In this document: positions 1 through 6,164 of the stretch, one piece after another
Layout of the letters: each line of letters opens with the position of its first letter
Position numbering within the stretch: position 1 is the stretch's first letter
NCBI RefSeq assembly: GCF_030382115.1
Contig: NZ_JAUDRJ010000002.1
Location: 18,032 to 26,211 of the forward strand
DNA length: 8,180 nt
Direction of reading: 5' to 3'
Source of the DNA: Nostoc sp. GT001
GTDB taxonomy: Bacteria > Cyanobacteriota > Cyanobacteriia > Cyanobacteriales > Nostocaceae
Translations under genes and position numbers: made by a program
The notes under the pieces: generated by a model
The model's input: the letters and a program-made list of their open reading frames with translations, nothing else
Databases searched by the model: none
What the model was told of the DNA's origin: nothing

Positions 1-101
1 AATCTTCCTCTTTTAGTCGATGTGGCATCACTCCATAAATCACCAAAGGGTGCATCTTGATTTTTAAATTGTTTGAGCCATTCTCTAAAACTTATGGTCA
101 T
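1..101 (-). CDS. YozE SAM-like family protein, partial (N-terminus only)
   Basis: This leftward gene is cut by the left edge of the window, so only the first 33 codons are visible. They begin MTISFREWLKQF and continue with the segment DAPFGDLWSDA. A short helix with a conserved tryptophan followed by a P-x-GDL-x-x-D turn is the usual opening of the small YozE-like, SAM-like-fold proteins of roughly 70 residues. Their molecular role is not established. The ATG at 99-101 is preceded by AGGGGG nine bases upstream, which fixes the start. A second ATG eight bases further upstream is in another frame and stops after seven codons. The gene lies 171 bases downstream of the cysteine-containing hypothetical in the same direction. 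The family call rests on the N-terminal motif alone. Confidence 0.62.
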   Translation of the reverse strand, partial: MTISFREWLKQFKNQDAPFGDLWSDATSTKRGR

Positions 102-272
102 TTTTCATTTCCCCCTAGTCGGTTGTTAGCCTGTTGGTATACCTATCAGAGCGATTCGCTCGTAACCATCACAGCCTACTGGTAGGTAAAGCAGCTTTAC
201 AAATAATCCTGTATTTCAGTATCTATATTTTGTGGCAGTAATGAAGTAAATTTTCCCATTTTGCTGGTTTTA
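102..272. other. Intergenic segment with several small inverted repeats
   Basis: This gap between two leftward genes holds a cluster of small palindromes: GGTATACC at 136-143, GAGCG/CGCTC at 149-161, CCTAC/GTAGG at 175-186 and GTAAAG/CTTTAC at 186-200. The last two could form consecutive hairpins in the leftward transcript just after the 225-residue gene. None is followed by a clear run of U, so termination is not demonstrated. They may be processing or stability elements. Confidence 0.3.
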
Positions 273-950
273 TTAGCCGATGGATATAATTTCATCGGTG
301 TTTAAAACTTCAACTGTTGCGTTTGGACTGTTCATATCTGTGGTTTGTTCGAGTAGGCGTGTTGCTTCCTCAAGCAATGCGCTTGCGTTGTGAAGCAGTG
401 TTCGCACTTGGGTTAACTTGTTCCGCCGTTCGATACCAAGTTGTGCTTCTATATACCGTGCATCATGCTGATGGCTGAGGTGAATTACCCGTACTTCTTG
501 TTCTTTCTCTGAAGGTGCAAACATTGCGTTTTCGGCGGTTAGTTTATAGTACGAGTACGTACCACTCGGTCGTTTGACATTGTAGATGTGGAGTTCGCAA
601 CCAGGTGGCGCGATGTACTGTCCGTCGAAGTTGGTAAGTCCAGTACGAATATTATTTAATGTGGTGGCGATCGCCTCAATTGCGGGGATAACACTTAACG
701 ATTCTGGTGATTGCGGGCAACCGCGCCTCATCAGCATCATGATAGCGGCAGAACGACGGGTCAGGCGAATTTGTTCTTGATACTGGCGCATTTGTTCTTC
801 CCGAATACGAACAAGTTCAAGTTCTTCATCGGGGCTTAGTTGAACCGCACTCCCACAGGTTTTGTAATTTAAGCAGTCGCCAGAGTCTATGCCTGGGTAT
901 TGCATCATACTGGCACAGTCAAATCCAAGTCCGCATTTTTTCTTGGGCAT
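273..950 (-). CDS. Conserved hypothetical cyanobacterial protein with N-terminal cysteine cluster
   Basis: This is a 225-residue soluble protein that I recognise only as a type seen in Nostoc-like accessory DNA; no function is known to me. The first 33 residues contain four cysteines, C6, C12, C26 and C32, spaced C-x5-C-x13-C-x5-C, which could bind a metal ion. Residues about 40-75 are charged and helical (ELELVRIREEQMRQYQEQ) and look like a coiled coil. A central segment around 115-135 contains C118 and the aromatic motif GTYSYYKL. The C-terminal third, about 170-205, is another amphipathic helix. There is no signal peptide or membrane segment. The ATG at 948-950 is preceded by AAGG about nine bases upstream. 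A HIP1 site at 667-674 lies inside the gene. It runs in the same direction as the genes on either side, but gaps of 145 and 171 bases make a single operon uncertain. Confidence 0.75.
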   Translation of the reverse strand: MPKKKCGLGFDCASMMQYPGIDSGDCLNYKTCGSAVQLSPDEELELVRIREEQMRQYQEQIRLTRRSAAIMMLMRRGCPQSPESLSVIPAIEAIATTLNNIRTGLTNFDGQYIAPPGCELHIYNVKRPSGTYSYYKLTAENAMFAPSEKEQEVRVIHLSHQHDARYIEAQLGIERRNKLTQVRTLLHNASALLEEATRLLEQTTDMNSPNATVEVLNTDEIISIG

Positions 951-1095
951 AGGTTACATCCTTTTATTCTAGTTACTTTTATAATTTAATATAGCTAGAA
1001 CTAGGTACAGTTATTTCCTATGGGGTTATGGGCAAGATAAACGATATTAGGTTTAAGATTATTCTTATAAGTTTAAATTTTTCTCATCAATAGGC

Positions 1096-1464
1096 TCAAA
1101 TAGCTATCATACAAACTTCTTGATGTCCGGCAACTGCTTGTTCCCAAGTTGAATATCTCCAGAATTTACCACTATATTCACCTCCAAAAACCATAGTTTC
1201 AAAAAGCTGTGGTTCTTGATTAGGAAAATTAGAATAATCCTTTCCTAAAAAGATGGTAGATACTCTTCCCCACGAAAAAGTATCTAAAGCTACTTGTATA
1301 TTGTTCTCATTTTTCCGCCAATCAGACCATTGCTCAAGACTGCCGGGCTTAATAGGTTGTTTATTTTCATCTAATATATAAAGCTCATCGAGTAGATCCA
1401 TGTAATTTATAAAATTTTGTGTCATAAGATAATCATCGGACAAACTTATGTGTATTGTGTACAT
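1096..1464 (-). CDS. Small phage-type conserved hypothetical protein
   Basis: This 122-residue protein contains the sequence pattern WGRVSTIFLG, then LFETMVFGGEYSG and WRYSTWEQAVAGHQEVC. From memory this resembles small proteins found in many phage and prophage genomes, where a VSTVFLG-type strand precedes LFETMVFGG and ends in a W-x-E-A-x-x-GH helix. Their role is unknown. The product has no signal peptide or membrane helix and is probably a single alpha/beta domain. The ATG at 1462-1464 has a good Shine-Dalgarno sequence (AGGTGA, four bases before the start). The gene diverges from the 109-residue gene at 1707 across 242 bases. Its presence suggests that this arm of the element has exchanged DNA with phages. 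The existence of the gene is well supported; the family resemblance was not checked by search. Confidence 0.7.
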   Translation of the reverse strand: MYTIHISLSDDYLMTQNFINYMDLLDELYILDENKQPIKPGSLEQWSDWRKNENNIQVALDTFSWGRVSTIFLGKDYSNFPNQEPQLFETMVFGGEYSGKFWRYSTWEQAVAGHQEVCMIAI

Positions 1465-1566
1465 TTTTTCACCTCAGTCTTCGTACGCGACGTAAGGGTA
1501 ATGTATCGCCTGGGCAACTGTCTTTATTGTGAGAGTTATGTTGTCAAAATTATATTTTAGCAGATA

Positions 1567-1580
1567 TTGCAGAACTGCAA
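1567..1580. promoter_or_regulatory. Palindrome in the divergent intergenic region
   Basis: TTGCAG and CTGCAA flank a two-base centre, a perfect 14-base dyad. It lies between the divergent genes starting at 1464 (leftward) and 1707 (rightward), so it could be an operator or a small hairpin. The surrounding region also contains three copies of GTTATGT, near 1535, 1603 and 1636. No regulator can be named, and a chance palindrome in AT-rich DNA is possible. Confidence 0.25.
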
Positions 1581-1706
1581 AAATACAAAATAATGTAAAA
1601 TTGTTATGTTACTTTCAACATTTATGACAAAACAAGAGTTATGTCACAAGAAAGTAAAATTATAGAATTAGCTAACTAATTTTGAAACAAAATCTAACTT
1701 TTGATT

Positions 1707-2036
1707 ATGTGCATAGATGAAACGATAGCATCTGATATTAAAGAAGCTGTAGCTAGAGTCTCTTGCTATTTAGATGATTTTGGCAGTCATATTAGCCACT
1801 TAGATTTTTCAATTGAAAATTTAGAAGATTTAAAAGAAGAATTTGCAGAAGGAACTGATAAAGATTCAATCGATACTTATTTGTACATTGCATTATTCCG
1901 AATAAAATCTACTAAAAATCGACTAGAAGAAGATATTAAAATTATTAAAAGTTACTTAACTTATTTTATTGAATCCTCTAGTAAAATGCCTGAATTTACT
2001 TACGATTATGAAAAAAATGAAATCAAAAATAGATAA
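1707..2036 (+). CDS. Small acidic, helical hypothetical protein
   Basis: I do not recognise this 109-residue protein. It is acidic and appears almost entirely helical: an N-terminal helix (DETIASDIKEAVARVSCYL), a second stretch around ENLEDLKEEFAEG, and two longer helices around YLYIALFRIKSTKNRL and EEDIKIIKSYLTYFIE. This would fit a small helical bundle or coiled coil. There is no secretion signal and no membrane segment. I chose the ATG at 1707 over the in-frame TTG at 1701. Neither has a clear Shine-Dalgarno sequence, and the region upstream is very AT-rich with a TATAGAAT box at 1661-1668 that could be a -10 element. The next gene starts 48 bases downstream on the same strand, so the two may be co-transcribed. 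Base composition is more AT-rich than in the mobilization genes, consistent with recent transfer. Confidence 0.6.
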   Translation: MCIDETIASDIKEAVARVSCYLDDFGSHISHLDFSIENLEDLKEEFAEGTDKDSIDTYLYIALFRIKSTKNRLEEDIKIIKSYLTYFIESSSKMPEFTYDYEKNEIKNR

Positions 2037-2083
2037 AAATCAGTTTAAGGAAATTCTTCTTCATAAAAGATATAATAAAAGTT

Positions 2084-2338
2084 ATGCCTAAAAAAGATGT
2101 CTGGGTAGTATTTGGTCACTTTCTAGATTTAAATTACTATTATGTATCAAATACTGAATGGACTTTTGAAATAGAAGAAGCTTGCTTATTTAAAACCAAG
2201 GAATTAGCCGAAAGCACAATAGGTAGGCTAAAAACTTATGAGAAAAAGAATCTAGACTTTCATGGAATCAACCCAGATAGCTTGTCTGTTGAACGCACCT
2301 GGCTTGAAGTTAGTGAATTTCTGCATTTTACGGTTTAA
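2084..2338 (+). CDS. Small hypothetical protein
   Basis: This 84-residue protein is not one I recognise. It begins with a hydrophobic strand (DVWVVFGHF), followed by an aromatic stretch with three consecutive tyrosines, then a helix with the sequence FKTKELAESTIGRLKTYEKK, and ends in a WLEVSEFLHF strand. This suggests a small alpha/beta fold with no signal peptide or transmembrane helix. No good Shine-Dalgarno sequence is present before the ATG. The gene follows the 109-residue acidic gene by 48 bases, and the two probably share a transcript. A compact pair of small unknown genes can be a toxin-antitoxin or a host-interference module, but nothing in either sequence shows that. It converges on the relaxase gene. 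Confidence 0.58.
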   Translation: MPKKDVWVVFGHFLDLNYYYVSNTEWTFEIEEACLFKTKELAESTIGRLKTYEKKNLDFHGINPDSLSVERTWLEVSEFLHFTV

Positions 2339-2363
2339 TTCATCTCTAACAAATACGAGCGCA

Positions 2364-2378
2364 AAAAGTTGTACTTTT
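2364..2378 (+). terminator. Possible weak terminator hairpin after the small hypothetical gene
   Basis: AAAAGT and ACTTTT pair perfectly around a TGT loop, 26 bases after the stop codon at 2338, and the descending arm ends in TTTT. The stem is almost all A-T pairs, so it would be weak. A second small dyad, CTAAAC/GTTTAG, lies at 2499-2511. Either might help separate the rightward genes from the convergent relaxase gene. Confidence 0.3.
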
Positions 2379-2601
2379 GATGCTAAGACACCAATAGACA
2401 AAACAATTTTTTATGCCCCACAAATCCACAAATAGCTGCCCCAAAATTCACATCCAGCTAGACAAAGAACCCGGATTGCTAAACGAAATTTTTAAAACCT
2501 AAACTGTTTAGTTTGCACTTGGTGACAACTTCGCCAACAGTGTCTTTGCCAGTCCTACCCCTAATTTTGAGTAGATTAAACTCTCTCTATCTACAGATTT
2601 A

Positions 2602-4134
2602 CTATTGCTCAATACCTCTTTGCGATCGCGAAGCGCTGCTGCGAAGCGCAGATCGCGATTTATTCATTAACGCTTGTTGGGTAAAGAAACGCAAACTTTC
2701 AATCTGCTCAATTTCGTTTGTTGTTAGTCGAGTTGGTATCTCTTCGTACCAGGTTCTCTGACTGTAGCAGATTTGCATCACAGGAGTATTATCCCCATGA
2801 CGGTAAACACTCAGAGTATTGTTATCTAAGCTGGCACTCAACTCCCGTCCTTTGATACGGAAGTTATTGGTAACAAGCATATAGTCAGTAATTATAAAAG
2901 GCAGATGTTTGAGAGTAGAAGGCAGAAGGGTAACAGAAGCAGGAATAAGGGAAGATTGCTCTTCCAGGATTTGTTGAGTAGTAAGACCGTTTTCTTCTGA
3001 AATATCCTGTTGTGGGTTCTGTTTCTTTGGATGCGGCTGAACTTTTTTCTTGGTCTTATTTGCTTCCGAAGTGGGGTTATATTCTAATTTTGGTTGTATT
3101 ATCGAAATCTCACTGGGATAATTACTGTTTAGTGTATATATAGTAACAAATTTTTTAGAGTTACTATCGGTATCACCATTACTATCACTTATACTGCTAT
3201 TAGTAGGTTTATCACTATATAAGTAATCAATGTTACTTAAAATTATACTATTTATGCGAGCAATTGCTTTGGCTTTAGCTTGTTGAATTACTTCTTTATC
3301 TTTATCTGGGTCGTACATGATTCCATATTCAGACCGCAGTTTGTTCCAGCTATAAGGTTTGTATACTTGATAACCAGCAATTTTTACATCATTATGAGTG
3401 TAGGTAAAGCCTAGTAGTTCTTCCCCCTGCATCTTAGGCAATACTCCAATGTTATTTTCTTCCAGGCGTTGAATAAACGTAGAGACGGTGGGACTATCCT
3501 TAATGGCTTCTCCTATTGCTTGGCGAATAATTTCCTTACTTGTTGGGGTTTTGTGCTTACTGTTGACTGCTCTAATACTTTTTGATCGGTTGGGACTGGT
3601 GAGTGTAATTATTCCGTACTCTTGCTCTAACCTAGAGGCGACGGCTTCATTTGTTGTCGGTGTTACTTCCAATCCTAGTACCGCCGCGATGCGTCTAGTT
3701 GAGACTTGGGAGTTGAAATAATCATAGGAATCATTAACTAAGCTGCCATCTAACCGAATCCGGGAGGTGATTATATGCAGGTGTTCGTGGTTGCGATCGT
3801 GGTGGCGTACTGCAACGAACTGACTGGTAGCTGCTACAGATGATTCTTCCTTGGGCAAGTATCCCATATCTTTGAGATATTCTCTTGCTACATAACTGTA
3901 CTGACTGTTGGATAAATGCTCGTGGTAGTTTGGGCGGTGTGCGATTGAGATGATGAGGTGCGCGCACTGCCGTTTAACTGCTTTGTTGGTGTACTTGATG
4001 GTGAGAAACTGCTGGTTAAATTCATCTGGCTTTGTTCCCATCATATTAGTATCGACAATCGCAGCATCATCTTTCCCCAAGACATACTTGAGCGTGTCGA
4101 GAAAATTCGGTTTTTTATAAATGACGGGAATCAA
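2602..4134 (-). CDS. mobA: MOBP-type relaxase / mobilization nuclease
   Basis: This 510-residue protein should nick one strand at oriT and stay covalently bound to the 5' end during conjugative mobilization. The relaxase domain spans roughly residues 1-160. Tyr17, in FLDTLKYVLGK, matches the catalytic tyrosine of motif I. The strand AHLIISIAHRPN (from about 58) fits motif II. The metal-binding histidine motif is HHDRNHEHLHI at 111-121, with His111, His118 and His120 in the expected triad positions. A low-complexity Ser/Asp/Asn linker follows around 310-335, and then a C-terminal domain of unknown role without primase motifs. The start must lie upstream of Tyr17: a TTG at 4132-4134 is the only ordinary start codon before an in-frame stop at 4180-4182. 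It has no Shine-Dalgarno sequence, so translation may depend on mobC, which ends 41 bases upstream. The last 13 or so residues are encoded by a dispersed repeat. Confidence 0.9.
   Translation of the reverse strand: MIPVIYKKPNFLDTLKYVLGKDDAAIVDTNMMGTKPDEFNQQFLTIKYTNKAVKRQCAHLIISIAHRPNYHEHLSNSQYSYVAREYLKDMGYLPKEESSVAATSQFVAVRHHDRNHEHLHIITSRIRLDGSLVNDSYDYFNSQVSTRRIAAVLGLEVTPTTNEAVASRLEQEYGIITLTSPNRSKSIRAVNSKHKTPTSKEIIRQAIGEAIKDSPTVSTFIQRLEENNIGVLPKMQGEELLGFTYTHNDVKIAGYQVYKPYSWNKLRSEYGIMYDPDKDKEVIQQAKAKAIARINSIILSNIDYLYSDKPTNSSISDSNGDTDSNSKKFVTIYTLNSNYPSEISIIQPKLEYNPTSEANKTKKKVQPHPKKQNPQQDISEENGLTTQQILEEQSSLIPASVTLLPSTLKHLPFIITDYMLVTNNFRIKGRELSASLDNNTLSVYRHGDNTPVMQICYSQRTWYEEIPTRLTTNEIEQIESLRFFTQQALMNKSRSALRSSASRSQRGIEQ
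2622..2657. repeat. Nostoc-type short palindromic repeat inside the relaxase 3' end
   Basis: GCGATC at 2622 and GATCGC at 2651 flank two direct copies of GCGAAGCGC (2628-2636 and 2641-2649). The left edge is a HIP1 octamer. This GC-rich arrangement is typical of the small dispersed repeats of Nostoc genomes and contrasts with the AT-rich DNA around it. In the relaxase frame it encodes about residues 493-505, the Ser/Arg-rich segment RSALRSSASRSQ just before the stop. Confidence 0.7.
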
Positions 4135-4175
4135 ATTGAGGGAGTTTAAAGTGGATATATAGAACCTGTAATGCC

Positions 4176-4562
4176 TTATTTATTTTGGCTTGAGGGTGAT
4201 TTGTCTGGAACGTCTAGGTTAAATGCAGCAGCTATGGTCTGATCTACGAGTGCGATCGCATTATTGACAGTATCCAAAATTTGCTGGTTGTTTGTTTCCT
4301 TTGCTAAGTGAGATAACATCATCAGTTCGCTTTTGAGGTTTCCAGCAGTAGCGCGGATAGTTATCAAGTCGACAGATGGTTTTGCCGTTAGTACCCGCCT
4401 TAACCCACAGGAACGTAAATATTCAGATGCAGTTACCCCTGTGGCGATCGCTTTTTCCTCAATGGTAGTTTTCTCTTGCTCAAAGAGGTATACCTTGATG
4501 GATTTGGTTCGCTTTATGGAGTTACTTACCATACCTTGTTTTACTATGGGACTGAGTGGCAT
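4176..4562 (-). CDS. mobC: MobC-like relaxosome accessory protein (ribbon-helix-helix)
   Basis: This protein of about 128 residues probably binds oriT and helps the relaxase open and nick the DNA. The segment KRTKSIKVYLFEQEKTTIEE, followed by KAIATGVTASEYLRSCGL (residues about 17-54), has the strand, helix, turn, helix order of MobC-type ribbon-helix-helix proteins, including the usual E-Y-L-R motif of the second helix. The rest, about 70-115, is helical and probably mediates oligomerization. The start is uncertain. The open frame extends to a TTG at 4610, with ATG codons at 4562 and 4532. No candidate has a well-spaced Shine-Dalgarno sequence, and all retain the DNA-binding domain. The relaxase gene begins 41 bases downstream on the same strand, the classic mobC-relaxase order. 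Two HIP1 sites (4252, 4444) lie inside the gene. Confidence 0.82.
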   Translation of the reverse strand: MPLSPIVKQGMVSNSIKRTKSIKVYLFEQEKTTIEEKAIATGVTASEYLRSCGLRRVLTAKPSVDLITIRATAGNLKSELMMLSHLAKETNNQQILDTVNNAIALVDQTIAAAFNLDVPDKSPSSQNK

Positions 4563-4653
4563 AGTTAGAGACTGCACTGAGGGAGTTGGGGATAACCGGA
4601 AATCTGACAACAGTGTATGGTCTCAATTGCGGACAATATTGCTGCTACTTTTG

Positions 4654-4666
4654 GTATAAACTATAC
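4654..4666. promoter_or_regulatory. Small dyad upstream of mobC
   Basis: GTATA and TATAC flank a three-base AAC centre. On the leftward strand the same sequence offers TATA-like -10 hexamers roughly 40-100 bases before the possible mobC starts. It could therefore be a promoter with an overlapping operator for the mob genes, possibly autoregulated by the MobC-like protein. This is an inference from position only. Confidence 0.25.
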
Positions 4667-4815
4667 TTGATTTAGATGCCGCCAGTGAGAGTACTGTAAC
4701 TTGTGATAATACAAGGTAATATCTTATGGTTCGTCTTGTAACTGACACTGAAGCCGTAAACCTTGTTTTTAATGATGCAATTGTTGGGTTGTAGAGATTG
4801 TATGGCTATGTCGCC

Positions 4816-4867
4816 AGCGTGCGAACCGACAGGTCGGCGCTTCTCTGCCAGACGCTCCGCGAACGCT
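4816..4867. repeat. Nostoc-type GC-rich dispersed repeat
   Basis: The segment contains the dyad CCGAC/GTCGG (4826-4837) followed by the phrase GCTTCTCTGCCAGACGCTCC and then GCGAACGCT. AGCGT near the left edge and ACGCT at the right edge pair imperfectly. Close variants of this phrase are abundant in Nostoc and Anabaena genomes as small dispersed repeats. It is far more GC-rich than its surroundings and lies in non-coding DNA upstream of mobC. Confidence 0.65.
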
Positions 4868-4989
4868 ATTGCGTAGTAGGTACTATCCATAATCGTGGAT
4901 TCAATTACACGTAATTACAACTGTTTATAGGTATTATTTTTAATCTATTTATTTAGGGACTTCCAAATAAAAAAATATACAACTTTTCT

Positions 4990-5047
4990 TGTGGGGTGGG
5001 CGTCTCGCCCGCCCGTGGAAAGGGGCGGACAAGATGTCCATCCCACA
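4990..5047. repeat. Long imperfect inverted repeat (MITE-like or REP-like)
   Basis: Two 25-base arms (4990-5014 and 5023-5047) are complementary at 20 positions and separated by an 8-base loop. The arms are GC-rich, with TGTGGG at the outer edge and CCGCCC next to the loop. The five differences are all transitions. In rightward RNA three become G-U pairs and two are C-A mismatches, so a stable hairpin would form. I recognise this type (GTGGGGTGGGC...) as a common dispersed repeat in filamentous cyanobacteria. It has no coding capacity. Confidence 0.75.
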
Positions 5048-5191
5048 GGAGTGGATAATTTATTTCTTGGTAATCCCTTATCAAACAGTAAATATACGAC
5101 AAAAGTAGTATTTTGTGCTACAAAATAAGATGATTGGTATTAAAGAACTGTCAATTAATCTAGTTTATTGATAATAACTTTAGTGATAAAA

Positions 5192-5220
5192 TGACCCTAC
5201 TAAACATACCTTGTTTTAGT
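5192..5220. promoter_or_regulatory. Bipartite TGACCC-N7-CATACCTTGTT motif with dyad (candidate protein-binding or oriT site)
   Basis: TGACCC at 5192-5197 is followed seven bases later by CATACCTTGTTTTA at 5205-5218. The same two blocks at the same spacing recur at 7839-7862, and the second block also occurs at 4530-4543 near the start of mobC. Here ACTAAAC (5199-5205) and GTTTTAGT (5213-5220) make an imperfect dyad with a short loop. Its place upstream of mobC and its resemblance to ATCCTG-type nick sites make oriT possible. A repressor or partition site is equally plausible. Confidence 0.35.
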
Positions 5221-5450
5221 TAGAGGACTGTACGGCGACAGCAATGGTCTGTAGTGGAATGCGACTAAAGTAAATGCTTGTGCAGAGCGGATTGTGGGGT
5301 TCTATCCTAAGTTGATTAACTTCTACGTAATGCTGAAATAATTGGGTTAATTTGCCCTCAGAATACCTCAACTATGGGGATTGTTAGAGTTTATTTTTAA
5401 GTTAATTATTTATTTTGATTGACAAAAATCAAACCCAATTTCACTTAATT

Positions 5451-5498
5451 GGGGTAATTAGCGTGTGAATTGGGGTAGTTAGGAGTAAATACGGGGGT
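5451..5498 (+). repeat. GGGGTAAT-like direct-repeat array with about one-turn phasing (parC- or iteron-like)
   Basis: Strong copies AATTGGGGTAATTAG and AATTGGGGTAGTTAG have their G-runs at 5451 and 5472, and a third, ACGGGGGTGAG, has its core at 5494. Weaker GTGT and GGAGTAAAT units sit between them near 5462 and 5482. Units therefore recur every 10-11 bases, one helical turn, with the strong ones two turns apart. An inverted half-copy, AAACCCAATT, lies at 5431-5440. The array ends about 90 bases before the ribbon-helix-helix gene at 5586, as a centromere or operator for its product would. Confidence 0.6.
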
Positions 5499-5531
5499 GA
5501 GTTCTCCCATCGTATGGTTAAAGTATGAGTA

Positions 5532-5561
5532 TTGACAAATAGCTTACTGAGAAGCTTGATT
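5532..5561 (+). promoter_or_regulatory. Possible promoter of the ParR-like gene
   Basis: A perfect TTGACA (5532-5537) lies just downstream of the repeat array and is followed after 18 bases by TTGATT (5556-5561), a weak -10 candidate. A better TATA box at 5569-5574 would leave only a very short leader. Binding of the gene product to the adjoining array could repress this promoter. Confidence 0.35.
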
Positions 5562-5585
5562 TGCACGTTATATAGAAGAGAAGTT

Positions 5586-6164
5586 ATGGCAAGAGCGAGT
5601 AAGCCAGCTGATTCGGTTGAGTTGGCGCGTATCATGCGGAATAAAGATATGGAGGACGGTATAGTAATTAGCTATCTCCAGTCAAAGAAGCGAGGGCAAA
5701 CTGAGTTAGTATGTGAGGCGCTGCGGGCGTATTACCTACCGTTTGCGCTATCTGCTGCGGGGGTATGTGGTGTTGAATTGCAGTCAGCCCTCCATGATGC
5801 GATCGCGCAACTTGAAGTTCAGATCATTAAGATGAAACGGACGTTTGGGATGGAGGGGTTGCCCCAGATAGTTCTTGTTAATCCTCATAGTGGAGTTTTC
5901 TCGCAAGGTGCAACTGGGTTACAACCAACAGTTGGAACTAATGGCGTGGAAATAACTCCTATTTCAGCTAATTCGGTTCCCCCTTCAGTTTCTTTTTTTG
6001 ATTCCACTGGGCCAAGTCCTGTGTCGTTAACTGTTGAGACAGAACCAGTCGGATCAAATGTTGTGGGAGAAGATTCCGAAGATGATGGGTTCTTTAATGA
6101 TGATGAGGATGACCCAATTGCTAAGGCAGAAATAGAAGTTGATGCGGGATTTCGTCTGGAGTGA
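5586..6164 (+). CDS. ParR-like ribbon-helix-helix protein with acidic C-terminal tail
   Basis: This 192-residue protein probably binds the repeat array upstream and acts as the DNA-binding adaptor of a plasmid partition system. Residues about 9-52 show a basic N-terminal strand (SVELARIMRNK), a helix (DGIVISYLQSKK), a glycine turn and a second helix (QTELVCEALRAYYL). This is the ribbon-helix-helix pattern seen in ParR-type proteins. A further helix follows (about 65-85), then a long Pro/Ser/Thr-rich, probably disordered linker. A strongly acidic tail (161-192, with EDSEDDGFFNDDEDD) ends the protein. ParR proteins use their C-terminus to contact the ParM filament, so the tail is suggestive. 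I chose the ATG at 5586 because a purine-rich GAAGAGAAG precedes it and the basic strand begins just after. No ParM-like gene lies in the window. A copy-number or relaxosome regulator is the main alternative. Confidence 0.6.
   Translation: MARASKPADSVELARIMRNKDMEDGIVISYLQSKKRGQTELVCEALRAYYLPFALSAAGVCGVELQSALHDAIAQLEVQIIKMKRTFGMEGLPQIVLVNPHSGVFSQGATGLQPTVGTNGVEITPISANSVPPSVSFFDSTGPSPVSLTVETEPVGSNVVGEDSEDDGFFNDDEDDPIAKAEIEVDAGFRLE

Larger units (their letters stand above)
4563..5585. other. Long non-coding region between mobC and the ParR-like gene (candidate oriT/par region)
   Basis: About 1 kb contains no convincing gene. From left to right it holds the upstream region of mobC with a GTATA/TATAC dyad at 4654-4666, a GC-rich Nostoc-type repeat at 4816-4867, a long imperfect inverted repeat at 4990-5047, a bipartite motif with a small dyad at 5192-5220, and the GGGGTAAT-like array just before the ParR-like gene. 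The stretch 5221-5400 shows nothing further that I can interpret. Its position next to a mob pair that transcribes away from it is where oriT would be expected. The region 4672-4890 has a leftward open frame, but part of it is repeat sequence and I do not call it a gene. Confidence 0.5.

Noticed and set aside
3734..3967. Leftward open frame of 77 codons inside the relaxase gene
   Set aside because: It lies in another frame of the same strand within the conserved relaxase domain, including the histidine motif, so it is a shadow.
4333..4659. Rightward open frame of 108 codons opposite mobC
   Set aside because: It is antisense to the MobC ribbon-helix-helix coding region and has no ribosome binding site or domain.
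4672..4890. Leftward open frame of 72 codons upstream of mobC
   Set aside because: Part of it is the GC-rich dispersed repeat read as protein (AFAERLAEKRRP), there is no ribosome binding site, and the product has no family character.
5451..5498. CRISPR array
   Set aside because: The repeats are only about 10-11 bases, degenerate and without spacers of regular length; no cas genes are present.
5532..5585. N-terminal extension of the ParR-like protein from a TTG at 5532
   Set aside because: That TTG is part of the TTGACA promoter-like box, has no ribosome binding site, and the extra 18 residues add nothing to the fold; the ATG at 5586 is better placed.
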